Counted from the stretch's first letter, positions 37,651 to 46,880 are shown. The stretch: 64,000 nt of DNA from Erysipelotrichaceae bacterium 66202529 (GCA_017161075.1 CP046174.1:3534001-3598000), one strand, 5' to 3'. Numbers and translations: made by a program. Notes: a model not told the origin generated them from the letters alone.

Positions 37651-40005
37651 ATGGAATTTACAAACTATACAATAACAGGCTTACAGCAGAAACAGGTAGA
37701 GGAACGTATTCTGAAGCATCAAAAAAACAGCGCGTCACGCTCGATTACGAAAACACGGCGTCAGATTTTCAAGGAAAATATATGCACCCTGTTCAATCTG
37801 CTTAATATATTGATTGCGCTGGCACTGATTCTTGTCAACGCATGGTTCAATCTGATGTTTCTGGCGGTTATTTTCTGCAATATCAGCATCGGCATCCTGC
37901 AGGAGCTGCATGCGAAAAAGCTGGTGGATCAGCTGTCCCTGCTTATGAGCCAGAAGGTATCCGTCATGCGCGATGGCAGGCTGTTGCAGATCGACGCTCA
38001 GGAGCTTGTACTGGATGATATTATGGTACTGTCCAGCGGTGAACAAATCATATGTGATGCCTTGCTGGTACAAGGAGAGGCTGAAATCAATGAGGCATTA
38101 TTAAGCGGAGAGTCTGATCCGGTTCATAAGCGTGCAGGAGATCAGCTTCTGTCGGGAAGCTCACTTATTTCCGGGAAATGCTATGCAAGGGTGCTTCATG
38201 TCGGTGAGGATAATTATGCCAACCGAATTGCCAGTGAGGTAAAGGAGGTGCGTTCTGTCAATTCCCGTTTGTTAAGGGCGATGAAGCAGGTTACCCGTTT
38301 AACCGGAATTGCAATCATTCCCCTCGGCCTTCTGTTATTCTTAGAGGCCTGGGGAATCCGGGGAGATTCCCTTCAGGAAAGCGTCATTACCAGCTCTGCC
38401 GGACTTCTGGGAATGCTTCCCAAAGGTCTGGTTCTTCTCATCAGTGTATCCCTTGCGGCCGGTGTCGGACGTATGGCTAAGCACAGGGTTCTCGTACAGG
38501 ATTTGTACTCTCTGGAAACACTGGCAAATGTGGATATTCTCTGTCTGGATAAAACAGGTACGATTACTACCGGAGATTTAAAGGTGGAAGCCATGTGGAC
38601 ACTTCACGGGTATACACAGAAGGATATGGAGTATATACAGTCCTTTCTGTATCACAGTGATGACAATAATGCAACGTATCAGGCACTTTGCGAATCGTTC
38701 GGTACCAAAGCGGTTTACACCCCGGTATCCCGTATTCCGTTTTCTTCTGTGCGGAAATGGAGCAGTGTCACGTTTGCCGAATACGGTACATTGATTATGG
38801 GAGCTCCGGATAAGCTGCTTCCCACACTTGATCCCAGCTTCACAGAAGCAATGGAGGAAGGAAAACGTATCCTTTTGATTGGAAGGTGTAAAAACGAGCT
38901 TGTGGAAGATCAGCCTCTGCCTGCGGTTGTTCCCTTATGTGCTGTTGTATTGTCGGATACCGTACGTCCAAATGTTGAAAAAACACTGCAGTTTTTCAAA
39001 GAGGAGGGTGTGGAAATCAAAGTAATTTCCGGCGATCATATTACTGCTGTTTCTGCCATTGCCAGAAAGGCGGGGTTGCATAGCTGGAATGCCTGTGTTG
39101 ATATGAGCAGTGTCGGTAATGATGTAAAGACAATCGAACAGCTCGCAGGGCAGTATTCCGTCTTTGGCAGAGTAACACCGATACAGAAAAAGCTGCTTGT
39201 TCAGTCAATGCAGAAGCATGGGCATTCCGTCGCTATGAGCGGTGATGGTGTGAATGATATGCTGGCATTAAAGGAGGCAGATTGCAGTATCGCTATTGCG
39301 CAGGGAAGCGATGCGGTCAAGCAGATGTCCCAAATCGTACTGCTGGATTCCGATTTTTCCACACTGCCGCTGCTTGTACAGGAGGGACGCCGTGTTGTGA
39401 ATAATGCGACCCGTGTAGCCGGTGTATTTTTCATTAAAACAATCTATTCGGTATTGCTCTCCATAATCTGTATCGGTATGAATCTTCCGTTTCCGTTTAT
39501 CCCCGTTCAAATCACACTGATCGACCTTGCCATCGAGGCCTTTCCTTCCTTTCTTACCATGCTGGAGCCGGATCATAAGAAGGTTTCCGGAGATTTTCTT
39601 ACCACGGTTTTGCGCAATGCGCTTCCAAATGCGATAGCCATTGTGTTCAGCTTTTTGTCGATTGAGTATATGAGGGAAGGATTTTCTATCCGTTATGAAG
39701 AAGCAGTTACGATGATGTATTTATGTGTTTCCGTTATATCCATGCTTTCCGTTTATCGTTCCCTACGGCCATGGAACCGGCTAAGAGCATTGGTCTGCCT
39801 GTGTATGACAGCCGGCTTTGTATTGGCAATCGTACTTTTCCACAATCTGCTGCACTTAACGGTGCTTTCTTACCGCCTTGGTATTCTGAGCGTCATTCTC
39901 ATTATGTCGGCCATTCTGCTTCGCCAGATTCTGATTCTCTTGCTGCCCTTGATTCCTGCCCTGCGACCGGAAAAGAGGAAATCCCGGCAGCACTCCCTAT
40001 CTTAA
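37651..40005 (+). CDS. HAD-type P-type cation-transporting ATPase (CtpE-like)
   Basis: A 784-residue P-type ATPase. The actuator domain has LLSGESDPV, the phosphorylation site is CLDKTGTITTG with Asp 300, and the hinge is MSGDGVNDMLALKEADC. Hydrophobic helices occur in the usual 2+2+6 layout. It lacks N-terminal heavy-metal domains and a CPC motif, which argues against a copper/zinc pump. The length and the NLMFLAVIFCNISIGILQE segment resemble the CtpE-like group linked to calcium uptake; this is tentative. AGGTG lies 5 bases before the ATG at 37651. Confidence 0.9.
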   Translation: MEFTNYTITGLQQKQVEERILKHQKNSASRSITKTRRQIFKENICTLFNLLNILIALALILVNAWFNLMFLAVIFCNISIGILQELHAKKLVDQLSLLMSQKVSVMRDGRLLQIDAQELVLDDIMVLSSGEQIICDALLVQGEAEINEALLSGESDPVHKRAGDQLLSGSSLISGKCYARVLHVGEDNYANRIASEVKEVRSVNSRLLRAMKQVTRLTGIAIIPLGLLLFLEAWGIRGDSLQESVITSSAGLLGMLPKGLVLLISVSLAAGVGRMAKHRVLVQDLYSLETLANVDILCLDKTGTITTGDLKVEAMWTLHGYTQKDMEYIQSFLYHSDDNNATYQALCESFGTKAVYTPVSRIPFSSVRKWSSVTFAEYGTLIMGAPDKLLPTLDPSFTEAMEEGKRILLIGRCKNELVEDQPLPAVVPLCAVVLSDTVRPNVEKTLQFFKEEGVEIKVISGDHITAVSAIARKAGLHSWNACVDMSSVGNDVKTIEQLAGQYSVFGRVTPIQKKLLVQSMQKHGHSVAMSGDGVNDMLALKEADCSIAIAQGSDAVKQMSQIVLLDSDFSTLPLLVQEGRRVVNNATRVAGVFFIKTIYSVLLSIICIGMNLPFPFIPVQITLIDLAIEAFPSFLTMLEPDHKKVSGDFLTTVLRNALPNAIAIVFSFLSIEYMREGFSIRYEEAVTMMYLCVSVISMLSVYRSLRPWNRLRALVCLCMTAGFVLAIVLFHNLLHLTVLSYRLGILSVILIMSAILLRQILILLLPLIPALRPEKRKSRQHSLS

Positions 40006-40021
40006 TGTTTAAAGAACACGA

Positions 40022-40058
40022 AACAGTGCATACTTTCCATAGGAGTGCTGTTTTGTTT
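40022..40058 (+). terminator. Rho-independent terminator of the P-type ATPase gene
   Basis: AACAGTGC / GTGCTGTT stem with two G-U pairs, followed by TTTT. Confidence 0.55.
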
Positions 40059-40150
40059 TCTTTTGCATTCCCGTACGCTGCCTGCTTATGTGTATAAATA
40101 AATTGATCATATTCCTTCTGATATTGGGTTAAATTTTTACGTTTATCATC

Positions 40151-40178
40151 TTTTCATTATCAAAGATTATGGTATAAT
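40151..40178 (+). promoter_or_regulatory. Possible tRNA promoter
   Basis: TTTTCA, 16 bases, then TGG-TATAAT; it lies about 110 bp before the tRNA. Confidence 0.4.
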
Positions 40179-40289
40179 ACTAAAGACGGCATTTCGTTTA
40201 TCCCGTTATTGTATAAGAAAAATGCAGGAATGCTCCAGCTTCCGTTACGGATATATACAGTTTTAGAATAACCGGGATATTTCACAGCT

Positions 40290-40364
40290 ACCCTCGTAGG
40301 TAAACGGATATACCACAGCTCTCCTAAAGCTGGATTTCCAGTTCGATTCTGGACGAGGGTGCCA
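40290..40364 (+). tRNA. tRNA-Arg (anticodon CCT)
   Basis: Full cloverleaf: acceptor ACCCTCG/CGAGGGT, D stem GGTA/TACC, anticodon stem CAGCT/AGCTG with loop CTCCTAA (anticodon CCT), T stem TCCAG/CTGGA with loop TTCGATT, discriminator G and encoded CCA. Confidence 0.95.
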
Positions 40365-40379
40365 TTTTAAAGGTTTTTT

Positions 40380-40413
40380 GACACTTTACATGAAATTGTA
40401 AGGTGTCTTTTTT
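40380..40413 (+). terminator. Terminator of the tRNA transcript
   Basis: An 11-bp stem GACACTTTACA / TGTAAGGTGTC followed by six T. Confidence 0.85.
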
Positions 40414-40645
40414 ATTTGTAATTGACCTTCACACAAAAAGTTTGTGAAATTTTAGCTTGGTAATTTTGTAGAAATCGTACCATGTCCTGAGTTTTTGCTA
40501 AAAAGAAAATTTGTTCCTGTTTTCCACATTCCCAAAAAGAAAATAGGAGACACCCCTTATTTTTTAATGCTTCTACAAATTGATTCATCAGACGCGGATT
40601 ATATGTAAAAATAGATACCATTACTGTTTCTGCGCCTGCGTTCAT
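40412..40645 (-). CDS. Hypothetical small protein next to the tRNA
   Basis: A 77-codon frame whose middle reads like real protein (MVSIFTYNPRLMNQFVEALK, FSFWECGKQEQIFFLAKT). Neither the ATG at 40645 nor an internal ATG at 40621 has a good ribosome site, and its end touches the tRNA terminator. It may be a decayed gene of an island inserted beside the tRNA. Function unknown. Confidence 0.35.
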   Translation of the reverse strand: MNAGAETVMVSIFTYNPRLMNQFVEALKNKGCLLFSFWECGKQEQIFFLAKTQDMVRFLQNYQAKISQTFCVKVNYK

Positions 40646-40742
40646 CTACTACACATTCCATTGTTTTTATTTTGTCTAAATGAAAAAATGACATAATAAT
40701 ATTAGTTATTGTACCTCAAATATTGTATTTCAGATATAGAAA

Positions 40743-40800
40743 GGATATAGGCGCGCATCAAACTGCATATCCAACCTCAAGCGGTCAGAAACCTATATCC
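40743..40800. repeat. 9-bp inverted repeat
   Basis: GGATATAGG at 40743-40751 and CCTATATCC at 40792-40800 enclose 40 bases; no T run follows, so it is not an obvious terminator. Confidence 0.4.
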
Positions 40801-40872
40801 ACAGAGAGTTTAATCTCTTTCTACTCAAAATATACCCTGTTCATTTTCATATGCAAATATTTATACATTTTG

Positions 40873-41568
40873 TTAGATTAATAGATCATTATGTGTTAAA
40901 TCACTAGCAATATAACCCACTGTTTTACGTTCACCTTTCTTTACAATTAAACCTAAAGCGATTAACTTGTTTAAGTATCGATCCAAACTGGTCAAAGGAA
41001 TCTTAGTTTTCTCAAAGATTTTTTTTCTATTTAAATTAGGATATTCTTTGATCACATTTAAAACAACCTGTTCTTTTTCACTTAATGCATATTCTAATGC
41101 CCCATTTAATGCCCCATTTAATGCCCTACTTTCTTCCTTTACAACCCATAATTTAAGATTTGTCATTCTCATTTCTTGATTCTCACTCAACTCTGGAACT
41201 TTAAATCCTTCTAATCTTGAAGGCTCTAATATTTTATCATACCCAGATCCAGCGCTTTCTCCAAATCCAATAAACCTAAAAAGCTTTTGTAAGGTGATAT
41301 TTCTAGGAACAGATATTCCCCCTTGATATATTTGTTCAATAGGTAATCTTAGTAAGCTCGGATTTGAATAAGAAATATATTCCTCCTTTTTTACAATCAA
41401 TATTGAGCAACTTTCCTCTTTAAAATCAGCATGAATGACTGAATTAACCAGTGCCTCTCTTGCAGCTACATGAAGTTTAGTTTCATCATTTCTTTGCAAA
41501 GAATCTCTCATTTGAAATGGAACAGGGTATTCAGAGATAAGTTTAGGGTATACTTTTATAATAAAATT
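40873..41568 (-). pseudogene. C-terminal fragment of an AlbA_2/RecG-like ATP-binding regulator, cut by the conjugative element
   Basis: The frame encodes the C-terminal half of the ATP-binding transcriptional-regulator family: EALVNSVIHADF (HATPase-type motif), SNPSLLRLPIEQIYQGG, then a helical linker with ALNGALNGAL and a winged-helix end. The family's N-terminal AlbA_2 DNA-binding domain is absent. The frame stays open upstream of the first ATG (IKVYPKLISEYPVPFQM) until a TAA at 41569-41571, exactly where GC-rich element DNA begins. The missing half should lie on the far side of the element, beyond this window. Confidence 0.8.
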
Positions 41569-41623
41569 TTAGGTTATCGCTGAAAGCCCCGGAAATACGG
41601 GCATTTCGCAGGATATGAGAACT

Positions 41624-41645
41624 CAATTTACTACCAATTTACTAC
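41624..41645 (+). repeat. Tandem 11-bp repeats at the element's left end (integrase arm-site candidates)
   Basis: CAATTTACTAC occurs twice in direct tandem, about 55 bp inside the element end. Tn916-type integrases bind 11-bp direct repeats near the element ends with their N-terminal domain. Confidence 0.5.
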
Positions 41646-41737
41646 TTTCGGATTGAGCCGCATATATGCTGAACCATACTGCTAATACCCGCCACCCCAA
41701 ATACGGCACATCATAAATTGAATACGACACCGTAAAC

Positions 41738-41784
41738 GCGGCGTTCCTCTTTCCCGTCATGGGAGAACAGGACGCCGCTTTTTT
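41738..41784 (+). terminator. Terminator-like hairpin before the first conjugation gene
   Basis: GCGGCGT / ACGCCGC stem followed by six T, 30 bp before the first gene. It may insulate the operon or act as an attenuator. Confidence 0.65.
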
Positions 41785-41813
41785 ATGCCCAAATAGAGAA
41801 AGGAGGCGACGCC

Positions 41814-43013
41814 ATGCTATTTACTTCCGGCCCTGACCGGGCGTTTGAACGGCTGATGCAGGAAAAGCCCGGTTTCGATCACTACGACGGCGGCGGGGCG
41901 GACGCGCCGGAGGATTGCGGCACCTGCCGATTTTACCGCCCGGATTGGAAATATCAATTCTGCCAGTTTGCAGAGTGTCCCTATCAGCCGGGCAAGCTGA
42001 CCGACTATGCAGCGGTCAAATTCACAGTGAAAGGAGCGAACAACGCTATGGCAGTTTTCCGTGTGGAAAAGAACAAAGGCTATACGGTGATGTCAAATCA
42101 CCACCTGCGGAATAAGAACCTGACCTTAAAGGCCAAGGGCCTGCTGTCGCAGATGTTGTCCTTGCCGGAGGATTGGGACTATACCCTAAAAGGACTGTCC
42201 TATATCAACCGGGAAAGCATCGACGCGATCAGGACAGCGGTATGGGAGCTTGAAAAAGCTGGATATATCCGGCGTGAGCAGGGCCGTGACGCAAAAGGCA
42301 AAATGGCCGATATGGTCTATACCATCTACGAACAGCCGGTATTGGAAAACCCGGTATTGGAAAATCCAACATCGGATAACCCGGTGTTGGAAAATCCGAC
42401 ATCGGATAATCCGGCGTCGGAAAATCCAACGCAATTAAATAAAGAAGTACAAAGAACTGACTTATCAAAAAAAGAAAAAATAATTACAGATGGACAAAGT
42501 ACCCATTCCATTCCTATCCCATCCCCGACCCCTGCCCCTATGGAGGGCGAGGCAGCGGCTACGCCGCCGGAACGGAAAAGGACAGGAAAGGATGAGGCTG
42601 TACGGATTTATCGGGAAATCATTTTGGAGAACATCGAGTATGCCTATCTCATTCAGGACAGGAGCATTGACCGTGAACAGCTTGACGAAATCGTAGACCT
42701 GATGCTGGAAACCGTCTGCACCGCCCGAAAGACAATCCGTGTCGCCGGGGACGACTACCCTGCCGAGCTGGTGAAATCCAAGTACATGAAGCTGACCGGC
42801 GAACATATCCGCTTTGTCCTTGACTGTCTGCGGGAGAACACAACGAAAGTCCGCAATATCAAACAATACCTGCGGGCTATGCTGTTCAACGCCCCCAGCA
42901 CCATTTCCAACTACTACACGGCCCTTGTCGCGCACGACATGGCACAGCCCGATTGGGGAAAGCCTAAATCCGGCCTGCCGGACTATTCCTGCGGCGAGGG
43001 CGAAAGCCTGTAA
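41814..43013 (+). CDS. Replication initiator A-like protein (RepA_N/DUF6017 type) with Cys-rich N-terminal extension
   Basis: A 399-residue frame. Residues 1-70 form a Cys-rich segment (DCGTCRFYRPDWKYQFCQFAECPY). From residue 79 starts the usual replication-initiator sequence (MAVFRVEKNKGYTVMSNHHL, LKAKGLLSQMLSLPEDWDYT), a winged-helix region. A linker with repeated LENP/SDNP units (about 175-205) follows, then a helical C-terminal domain. GGAG lies 11 bases before the internal ATG at 42048, so two products are possible: the long fusion and a 321-residue RepA. Such proteins start replication of the excised circle. AAAGGAGG precedes the first ATG. Confidence 0.85.
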   Translation: MLFTSGPDRAFERLMQEKPGFDHYDGGGADAPEDCGTCRFYRPDWKYQFCQFAECPYQPGKLTDYAAVKFTVKGANNAMAVFRVEKNKGYTVMSNHHLRNKNLTLKAKGLLSQMLSLPEDWDYTLKGLSYINRESIDAIRTAVWELEKAGYIRREQGRDAKGKMADMVYTIYEQPVLENPVLENPTSDNPVLENPTSDNPASENPTQLNKEVQRTDLSKKEKIITDGQSTHSIPIPSPTPAPMEGEAAATPPERKRTGKDEAVRIYREIILENIEYAYLIQDRSIDREQLDEIVDLMLETVCTARKTIRVAGDDYPAELVKSKYMKLTGEHIRFVLDCLRENTTKVRNIKQYLRAMLFNAPSTISNYYTALVAHDMAQPDWGKPKSGLPDYSCGEGESL

Positions 43014-43034
43014 CGAGAAAAGGAGGACGACCCT

Positions 43035-43247
43035 ATGAAGCAGGGCGCATTGATTTTTGACGAGCGAACAGACCGTTACGACATCCGCTTTGATCTGGCC
43101 GACTATTACGGCGGCCTGCATTGCGGGGAGTGTTTCGACGTGATGATCGGCGGCAAATGGAGGCCCACCCGCATTGAAATGGCCGAAAACTGGTATCTTG
43201 TCGGCATCCGGGCCGACGACCTTTCCGGCCTGCGGGTGCGGATTTGA
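43035..43247 (+). CDS. DUF5348 small protein
   Basis: A 70-residue protein with the DUF5348 pattern ALIFDERTDRYDIRF, LHCGECFDVMI, WRPTRIEMA and WYLVGI. It is found in conjugative elements; the role is unknown. AAGGAGG lies upstream. It is the second gene of the conjugation operon. Confidence 0.85.
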   Translation: MKQGALIFDERTDRYDIRFDLADYYGGLHCGECFDVMIGGKWRPTRIEMAENWYLVGIRADDLSGLRVRI

Positions 43248-43260
43248 CCTATATCTACCT

Positions 43261-43296
43261 GCGGCGTCTGGTGGTTCCGCCTTAGACGCCGCTTTT
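43261..43296 (+). terminator. Intra-operon terminator-like hairpin
   Basis: A perfect 8-bp stem GCGGCGTC / GACGCCGC followed by TTTT, between the DUF5348 and PcfB genes. It has the same stem core as the hairpin at 41738. Confidence 0.65.
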
Positions 43297-43321
43297 GACT
43301 TTCTGACAAGGAGGGATGCGA

Positions 43322-43798
43322 TTGCAGGAAGAAGTTACTCAAAAGACCATTGCCCTGTCCATGAAAACGGGCAAGCTCACGGCTCAAGTGCTGCAAGCGG
43401 CGCTGAAAAAGTACCTGCAACACCGGGCCAAGGGCAAAAACACGCTGCACCACGGCCAGCAGAGCCTAAAGCAGCTTAAAAAGCATGGGGCTGATCTCTC
43501 CAACATTGAGATCACCGAGGCCAACATTGGAGCGTTCAAGCCATGCGCCAAGAAATACGGCGTGGATTTTACCTTACGAAAAGATAAGACCACCCAGCCG
43601 CCCCACTACGTTGTGATTTTCAAGGCCAAGGATGCAGATAACCTTGATCTGGCGTTTCGGGAGTTTACCGCCAAGACGCTTTCCAAGGAGCAGCGGCCCT
43701 CTATCCGCAAGGTTTTGTCCGCTGTGAAGCAAAAGGCGGCGGCCCAGACCAAGCAGCGGGCCAAGGAGAAAATCAAGGAAAGGGGGCTGGAACTGTGA
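43322..43798 (+). CDS. PcfB family (DUF3801) conjugation protein
   Basis: A 158-residue PcfB-like protein (TQKTIALSMKTGKLTAQVLQ, LKKHGADLSNIEI, FTLRKDKT, YVVIFKAKDADNLDLAF, Lys/Arg-rich tail). In pCF10, PcfB/PcfC recruit relaxosomes to the coupling protein. I prefer the TTG at 43322, 8 bases after AAGGAGG; the ATG at 43316 is only one base from that site. It overlaps the VirD4 gene by 4 bp (GTGA). Confidence 0.88.
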   Translation: MQEEVTQKTIALSMKTGKLTAQVLQAALKKYLQHRAKGKNTLHHGQQSLKQLKKHGADLSNIEITEANIGAFKPCAKKYGVDFTLRKDKTTQPPHYVVIFKAKDADNLDLAFREFTAKTLSKEQRPSIRKVLSAVKQKAAAQTKQRAKEKIKERGLEL

Positions 43799-45603
43799 AG
43801 CCTGACGTAAAGAAATTGCTGATCCTGAACCTCCCGTATCTGATTTTTGTGTACCTGTTTGCGAAATGCGGGGAGGCGTACCGGCTGGCCGCTGGTGCTG
43901 ACCTGTCGGGGAAGCTCCTGCATTTTGCGGATGGTTTTGCGGCGGCTTTTGCCAACCCGCTGCCAAGCCTGCACCTGTTTGACCTGTGTATCGGTATCGC
44001 CGGTGCCGTGATCGTGCGGCTGGTGGTGTACTGCAAGAGCAAGAACGTGAAGAAATACCGCAAAGGCATGGAGTATGGCAGCGCCCGCTGGGGGACGGCC
44101 AAAGACATAGCGCCTTACATCGACCCCAAGTTTGAAAATAATATCCTGCTCACCCAAACGGAACGGCTTACCATGACCGGCAGGCCCAAAGACCCCAAGA
44201 CAGCGCGGAATAAAAACGTGCTGGTGATCGGTGGCAGCGGTTCAGGGAAAACGAGATTTTTCGTGAAACCCAACCTGATGCAATGCTTTCCGACCACGGA
44301 CTATCCGACTTCGTTTGTGGTGACAGATCCGAAAGGCACTTTGGTTCTGGAAACCGGCAGGATGTTCCAGCAGGCGGGCTACCGCATTAAAATCCTGAAT
44401 ACCATTAACTTTTCCAAGTCCATGAAGTACAACCCCTTTGTCTACATCCATTCGGAAAAGGACGTGCTAAAGCTGGTAAATACCCTGATTTCCAACACCA
44501 AGGGCGAGGGGGAAAAGTCAGCGGAGGATTTTTGGGTGAAGTCGGAACGGTTGTTTTATTCGGCCCTGATCGGCTATATCTGGTACGAGGCCCCAGCGGA
44601 GGAAATGAACTTCTCAACGCTGCTGGAAATGATAAACGCCAGTGAAGCCCGCGAGGACGACCCGGAGTTTCAAAGCCCCGTCGATCTCATGTTTGAGCGT
44701 TTGGAGCAGAAAGACCCCGACCATTTTGCGGTGCGCCAGTACAAGAAATTCCTGCTGTCCGCAGGCAAGACCCGTTCTTCCATCCTGATTTCATGCGGTG
44801 CCAGACTTGCGCCCTTTGACATCCGGGAGGTACGCGAGCTGATGGAGGACGACGAAATGGAGCTGGACACCATCGGGGACGAAAAGACGGTGCTGTATCT
44901 CATTATGAGCGATACGGACACGACCTTTAATTTCATTCTGGCTATGCTCCAAAGCCAGCTAATCAACCTGCTTTGTGACCGGGCTGATGATGTGTACGGC
45001 GGGCGGCTGCCTGTCCATGTACGCCTGATTTTGGATGAATTTGCCAACATTGGCCAAATACCCAATTTCGATAAACTCATTGCCACCATTCGAAGCCGTG
45101 AAATATCGGCCTCTATTATTTTGCAGAGCCAGTCGCAGCTAAAAGCGATTTACAAGGACGCCGCCGAGATCATTTCGGATAACTGCGATAGTGTGCTTTT
45201 CCTTAGTGGGCGCGGCAAAAATGCCAAGGAGATTTCCGATGCGCTGGGGAAAGAAACGATTGACAGTTTCAACACCAGCGAGAACCGGGGAAGCCAAACG
45301 TCCCACGGATTGAACTATCAAAAATTAGGAAAGGAGTTGATGTCCCAAGACGAAATTGCCGTGATGGACGGCGGCAAGTGTATCTTGCAGCTACGGGGTG
45401 TGCGCCCGTTTTTATCGGAGAAATTCGATATTACCAAGCATCCCCGGTACAAATACCTTGCCGACGCCGACAAGAAGAATACCTTTGACGTGGACAGATT
45501 TTTGACTATCACGCGCCGGAAACGGCAGCAAGTGGTAACGCAGGATGAAGTATTCGACCTGTATGAAATCGACCTGTCGGACGAGGACGCCGCCGCTGAA
45601 TAA
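43795..45603 (+). CDS. VirD4/TcpA-like type IV coupling protein
   Basis: A 602-residue coupling ATPase. Two N-terminal membrane helices (about 8-25 and 55-80) are followed by Walker A GGSGSGKTRF (about 143-152) and Walker B LILDEFANIG (about 410-419). The GTG start overlaps the PcfB stop. It links the relaxosome to the mating channel and pumps DNA. A terminator-like hairpin overlaps its stop codon. Confidence 0.93.
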   Translation: MKPDVKKLLILNLPYLIFVYLFAKCGEAYRLAAGADLSGKLLHFADGFAAAFANPLPSLHLFDLCIGIAGAVIVRLVVYCKSKNVKKYRKGMEYGSARWGTAKDIAPYIDPKFENNILLTQTERLTMTGRPKDPKTARNKNVLVIGGSGSGKTRFFVKPNLMQCFPTTDYPTSFVVTDPKGTLVLETGRMFQQAGYRIKILNTINFSKSMKYNPFVYIHSEKDVLKLVNTLISNTKGEGEKSAEDFWVKSERLFYSALIGYIWYEAPAEEMNFSTLLEMINASEAREDDPEFQSPVDLMFERLEQKDPDHFAVRQYKKFLLSAGKTRSSILISCGARLAPFDIREVRELMEDDEMELDTIGDEKTVLYLIMSDTDTTFNFILAMLQSQLINLLCDRADDVYGGRLPVHVRLILDEFANIGQIPNFDKLIATIRSREISASIILQSQSQLKAIYKDAAEIISDNCDSVLFLSGRGKNAKEISDALGKETIDSFNTSENRGSQTSHGLNYQKLGKELMSQDEIAVMDGGKCILQLRGVRPFLSEKFDITKHPRYKYLADADKKNTFDVDRFLTITRRKRQQVVTQDEVFDLYEIDLSDEDAAAE

Positions 45604-45617
45604 ACAGCGGCTTTTTT
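45592..45617 (+). terminator. Terminator hairpin at the VirD4 stop codon
   Basis: A perfect 7-bp stem GCCGCTG / CAGCGGC with a 6-base loop containing the TAA stop, followed by six T, although conjugation genes continue downstream. Confidence 0.75.
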
Positions 45618-45679
45618 CATTCCAACAACAAAATCAAAAAATCATTATGAGCCGGAAACCGGCAGAAAGAGGTAAATTT

Positions 45680-45895
45680 ATGGCATTTTTTAATTCCGCA
45701 GTTACTACTTTGCAGACTATCGTGATCGGACTGGGCGGCGCTCTGTGCGTATGGGGCGGCATCAATCTGTTGGAGGGATACGGGCAGGACAATCCGGGGG
45801 CAAAATCGCAGGGTGTCAAGCAGCTTGTCGCTGGCGGCGGCGTGGCCCTGATCGGTGTCACTCTGGTTCCCCTGCTGTCCGGGCTGCTGGGCTGA
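45680..45895 (+). CDS. Maff2-family small membrane protein (VirB2-like)
   Basis: A 71-residue protein with two hydrophobic helices (TIVIGLGGALCVWGGINLL and VAGGGVALIGVTLVPLLSG) around a charged loop, the layout of Maff2/TrbC-like pilin-type subunits of Firmicutes mating channels. AAAGAGGT precedes the ATG at 45680; a longer upstream frame has no site. It sits directly before the VirB6-like gene. Confidence 0.85.
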   Translation: MAFFNSAVTTLQTIVIGLGGALCVWGGINLLEGYGQDNPGAKSQGVKQLVAGGGVALIGVTLVPLLSGLLG

Positions 45896-45986
45896 TCCTG
45901 GCCTTTGTCCCTGTCCAAACCCTTAACTAATCGCCTCCGCGTCCTCCCGGCCAGACCGGGAGGGCGCGGGAAAGGAGGTGCTACCC

Positions 45987-46850
45987 GTGATTAGTGAAAT
46001 CATTGAAGAATGGATAAAAGGCATCCTCATGGACGGTATCACGGGCAACCTGTCCGGGCTGTTCGATACGGTAAATGCCAAAGTCGGAGAAATCGCCGCC
46101 GACGTGGGACGAACCCCGCAGGCATGGAACAGCGGTATTTTCAATATGCTGCACAGCCTGTCGGAAACCGTGATCGTCCCCATAGCCGGGGCCATACTCG
46201 CCCTTGTCATGTGCTATGAGCTTATCCAGATGATAACGGAAAAGAACAATATGCACGACTTTGACAGCTCCATGTTCTTCCGCTGGATATTCAAATCCGC
46301 GTTTGCAATCCTGATCGTAACGAACACATGGAACATCGTCATGGGCGTATTCGACGCCACCCAAAGCGTCGTCAATCAAAGCGCCGGTGTGATTATCGGG
46401 CAGACATCCATTGATTTTAACACCCTGATACCAGACCTTGAAAGCCAATTGGAGGCTATGAGCGTGGGCGCTCTTTTGGGGCTGTGGTTCCAAACCCTTG
46501 TTGTGGGCCTCACCATGAATATCCTTTCCATCTGCATTTTCCTTGTGACCTATGGCCGCATGGTGGAAATCTATGTTGTCACGTCGCTGGGGCCTATCCC
46601 CCTTGCCACAATGGGCAACGCGGAATGGCGCGGCATGGGCCAAGGGTATCTGAAATCCCTGCTGGCGCTGGGCTTCCAAGCCTTTTTAATCATGGTTGTG
46701 GTGGGTATCTACGCGGTGCTGATACAGAATATCGGTTCCGCTTCCGACATATCCGGCGCAATCTGGGGCTGTATGGGCTATACGGTGCTGCTGTGCTTCT
46801 GCCTGTTCAAGACCGGCAGTATATCAAAGGCCGTATTCGGGGCGCATTGA
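45987..46850 (+). CDS. VirB6/TrbL-like conjugal transfer membrane protein
   Basis: A 287-residue membrane protein with about six hydrophobic helices, starting ISEIIEEWIKGILMDGITGN. It corresponds to the TrbL/VirB6-like channel subunit always found between Maff2 and PrgI in this element family. The GTG at 45987 lies 8 bases after GGAGG; the GTG at 45978 overlaps the site and is unlikely. Confidence 0.88.
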   Translation: MISEIIEEWIKGILMDGITGNLSGLFDTVNAKVGEIAADVGRTPQAWNSGIFNMLHSLSETVIVPIAGAILALVMCYELIQMITEKNNMHDFDSSMFFRWIFKSAFAILIVTNTWNIVMGVFDATQSVVNQSAGVIIGQTSIDFNTLIPDLESQLEAMSVGALLGLWFQTLVVGLTMNILSICIFLVTYGRMVEIYVVTSLGPIPLATMGNAEWRGMGQGYLKSLLALGFQAFLIMVVVGIYAVLIQNIGSASDISGAIWGCMGYTVLLCFCLFKTGSISKAVFGAH

Positions 46851-46880
46851 TCCCAAAATCCAAGCATACACAGGAGGAAC

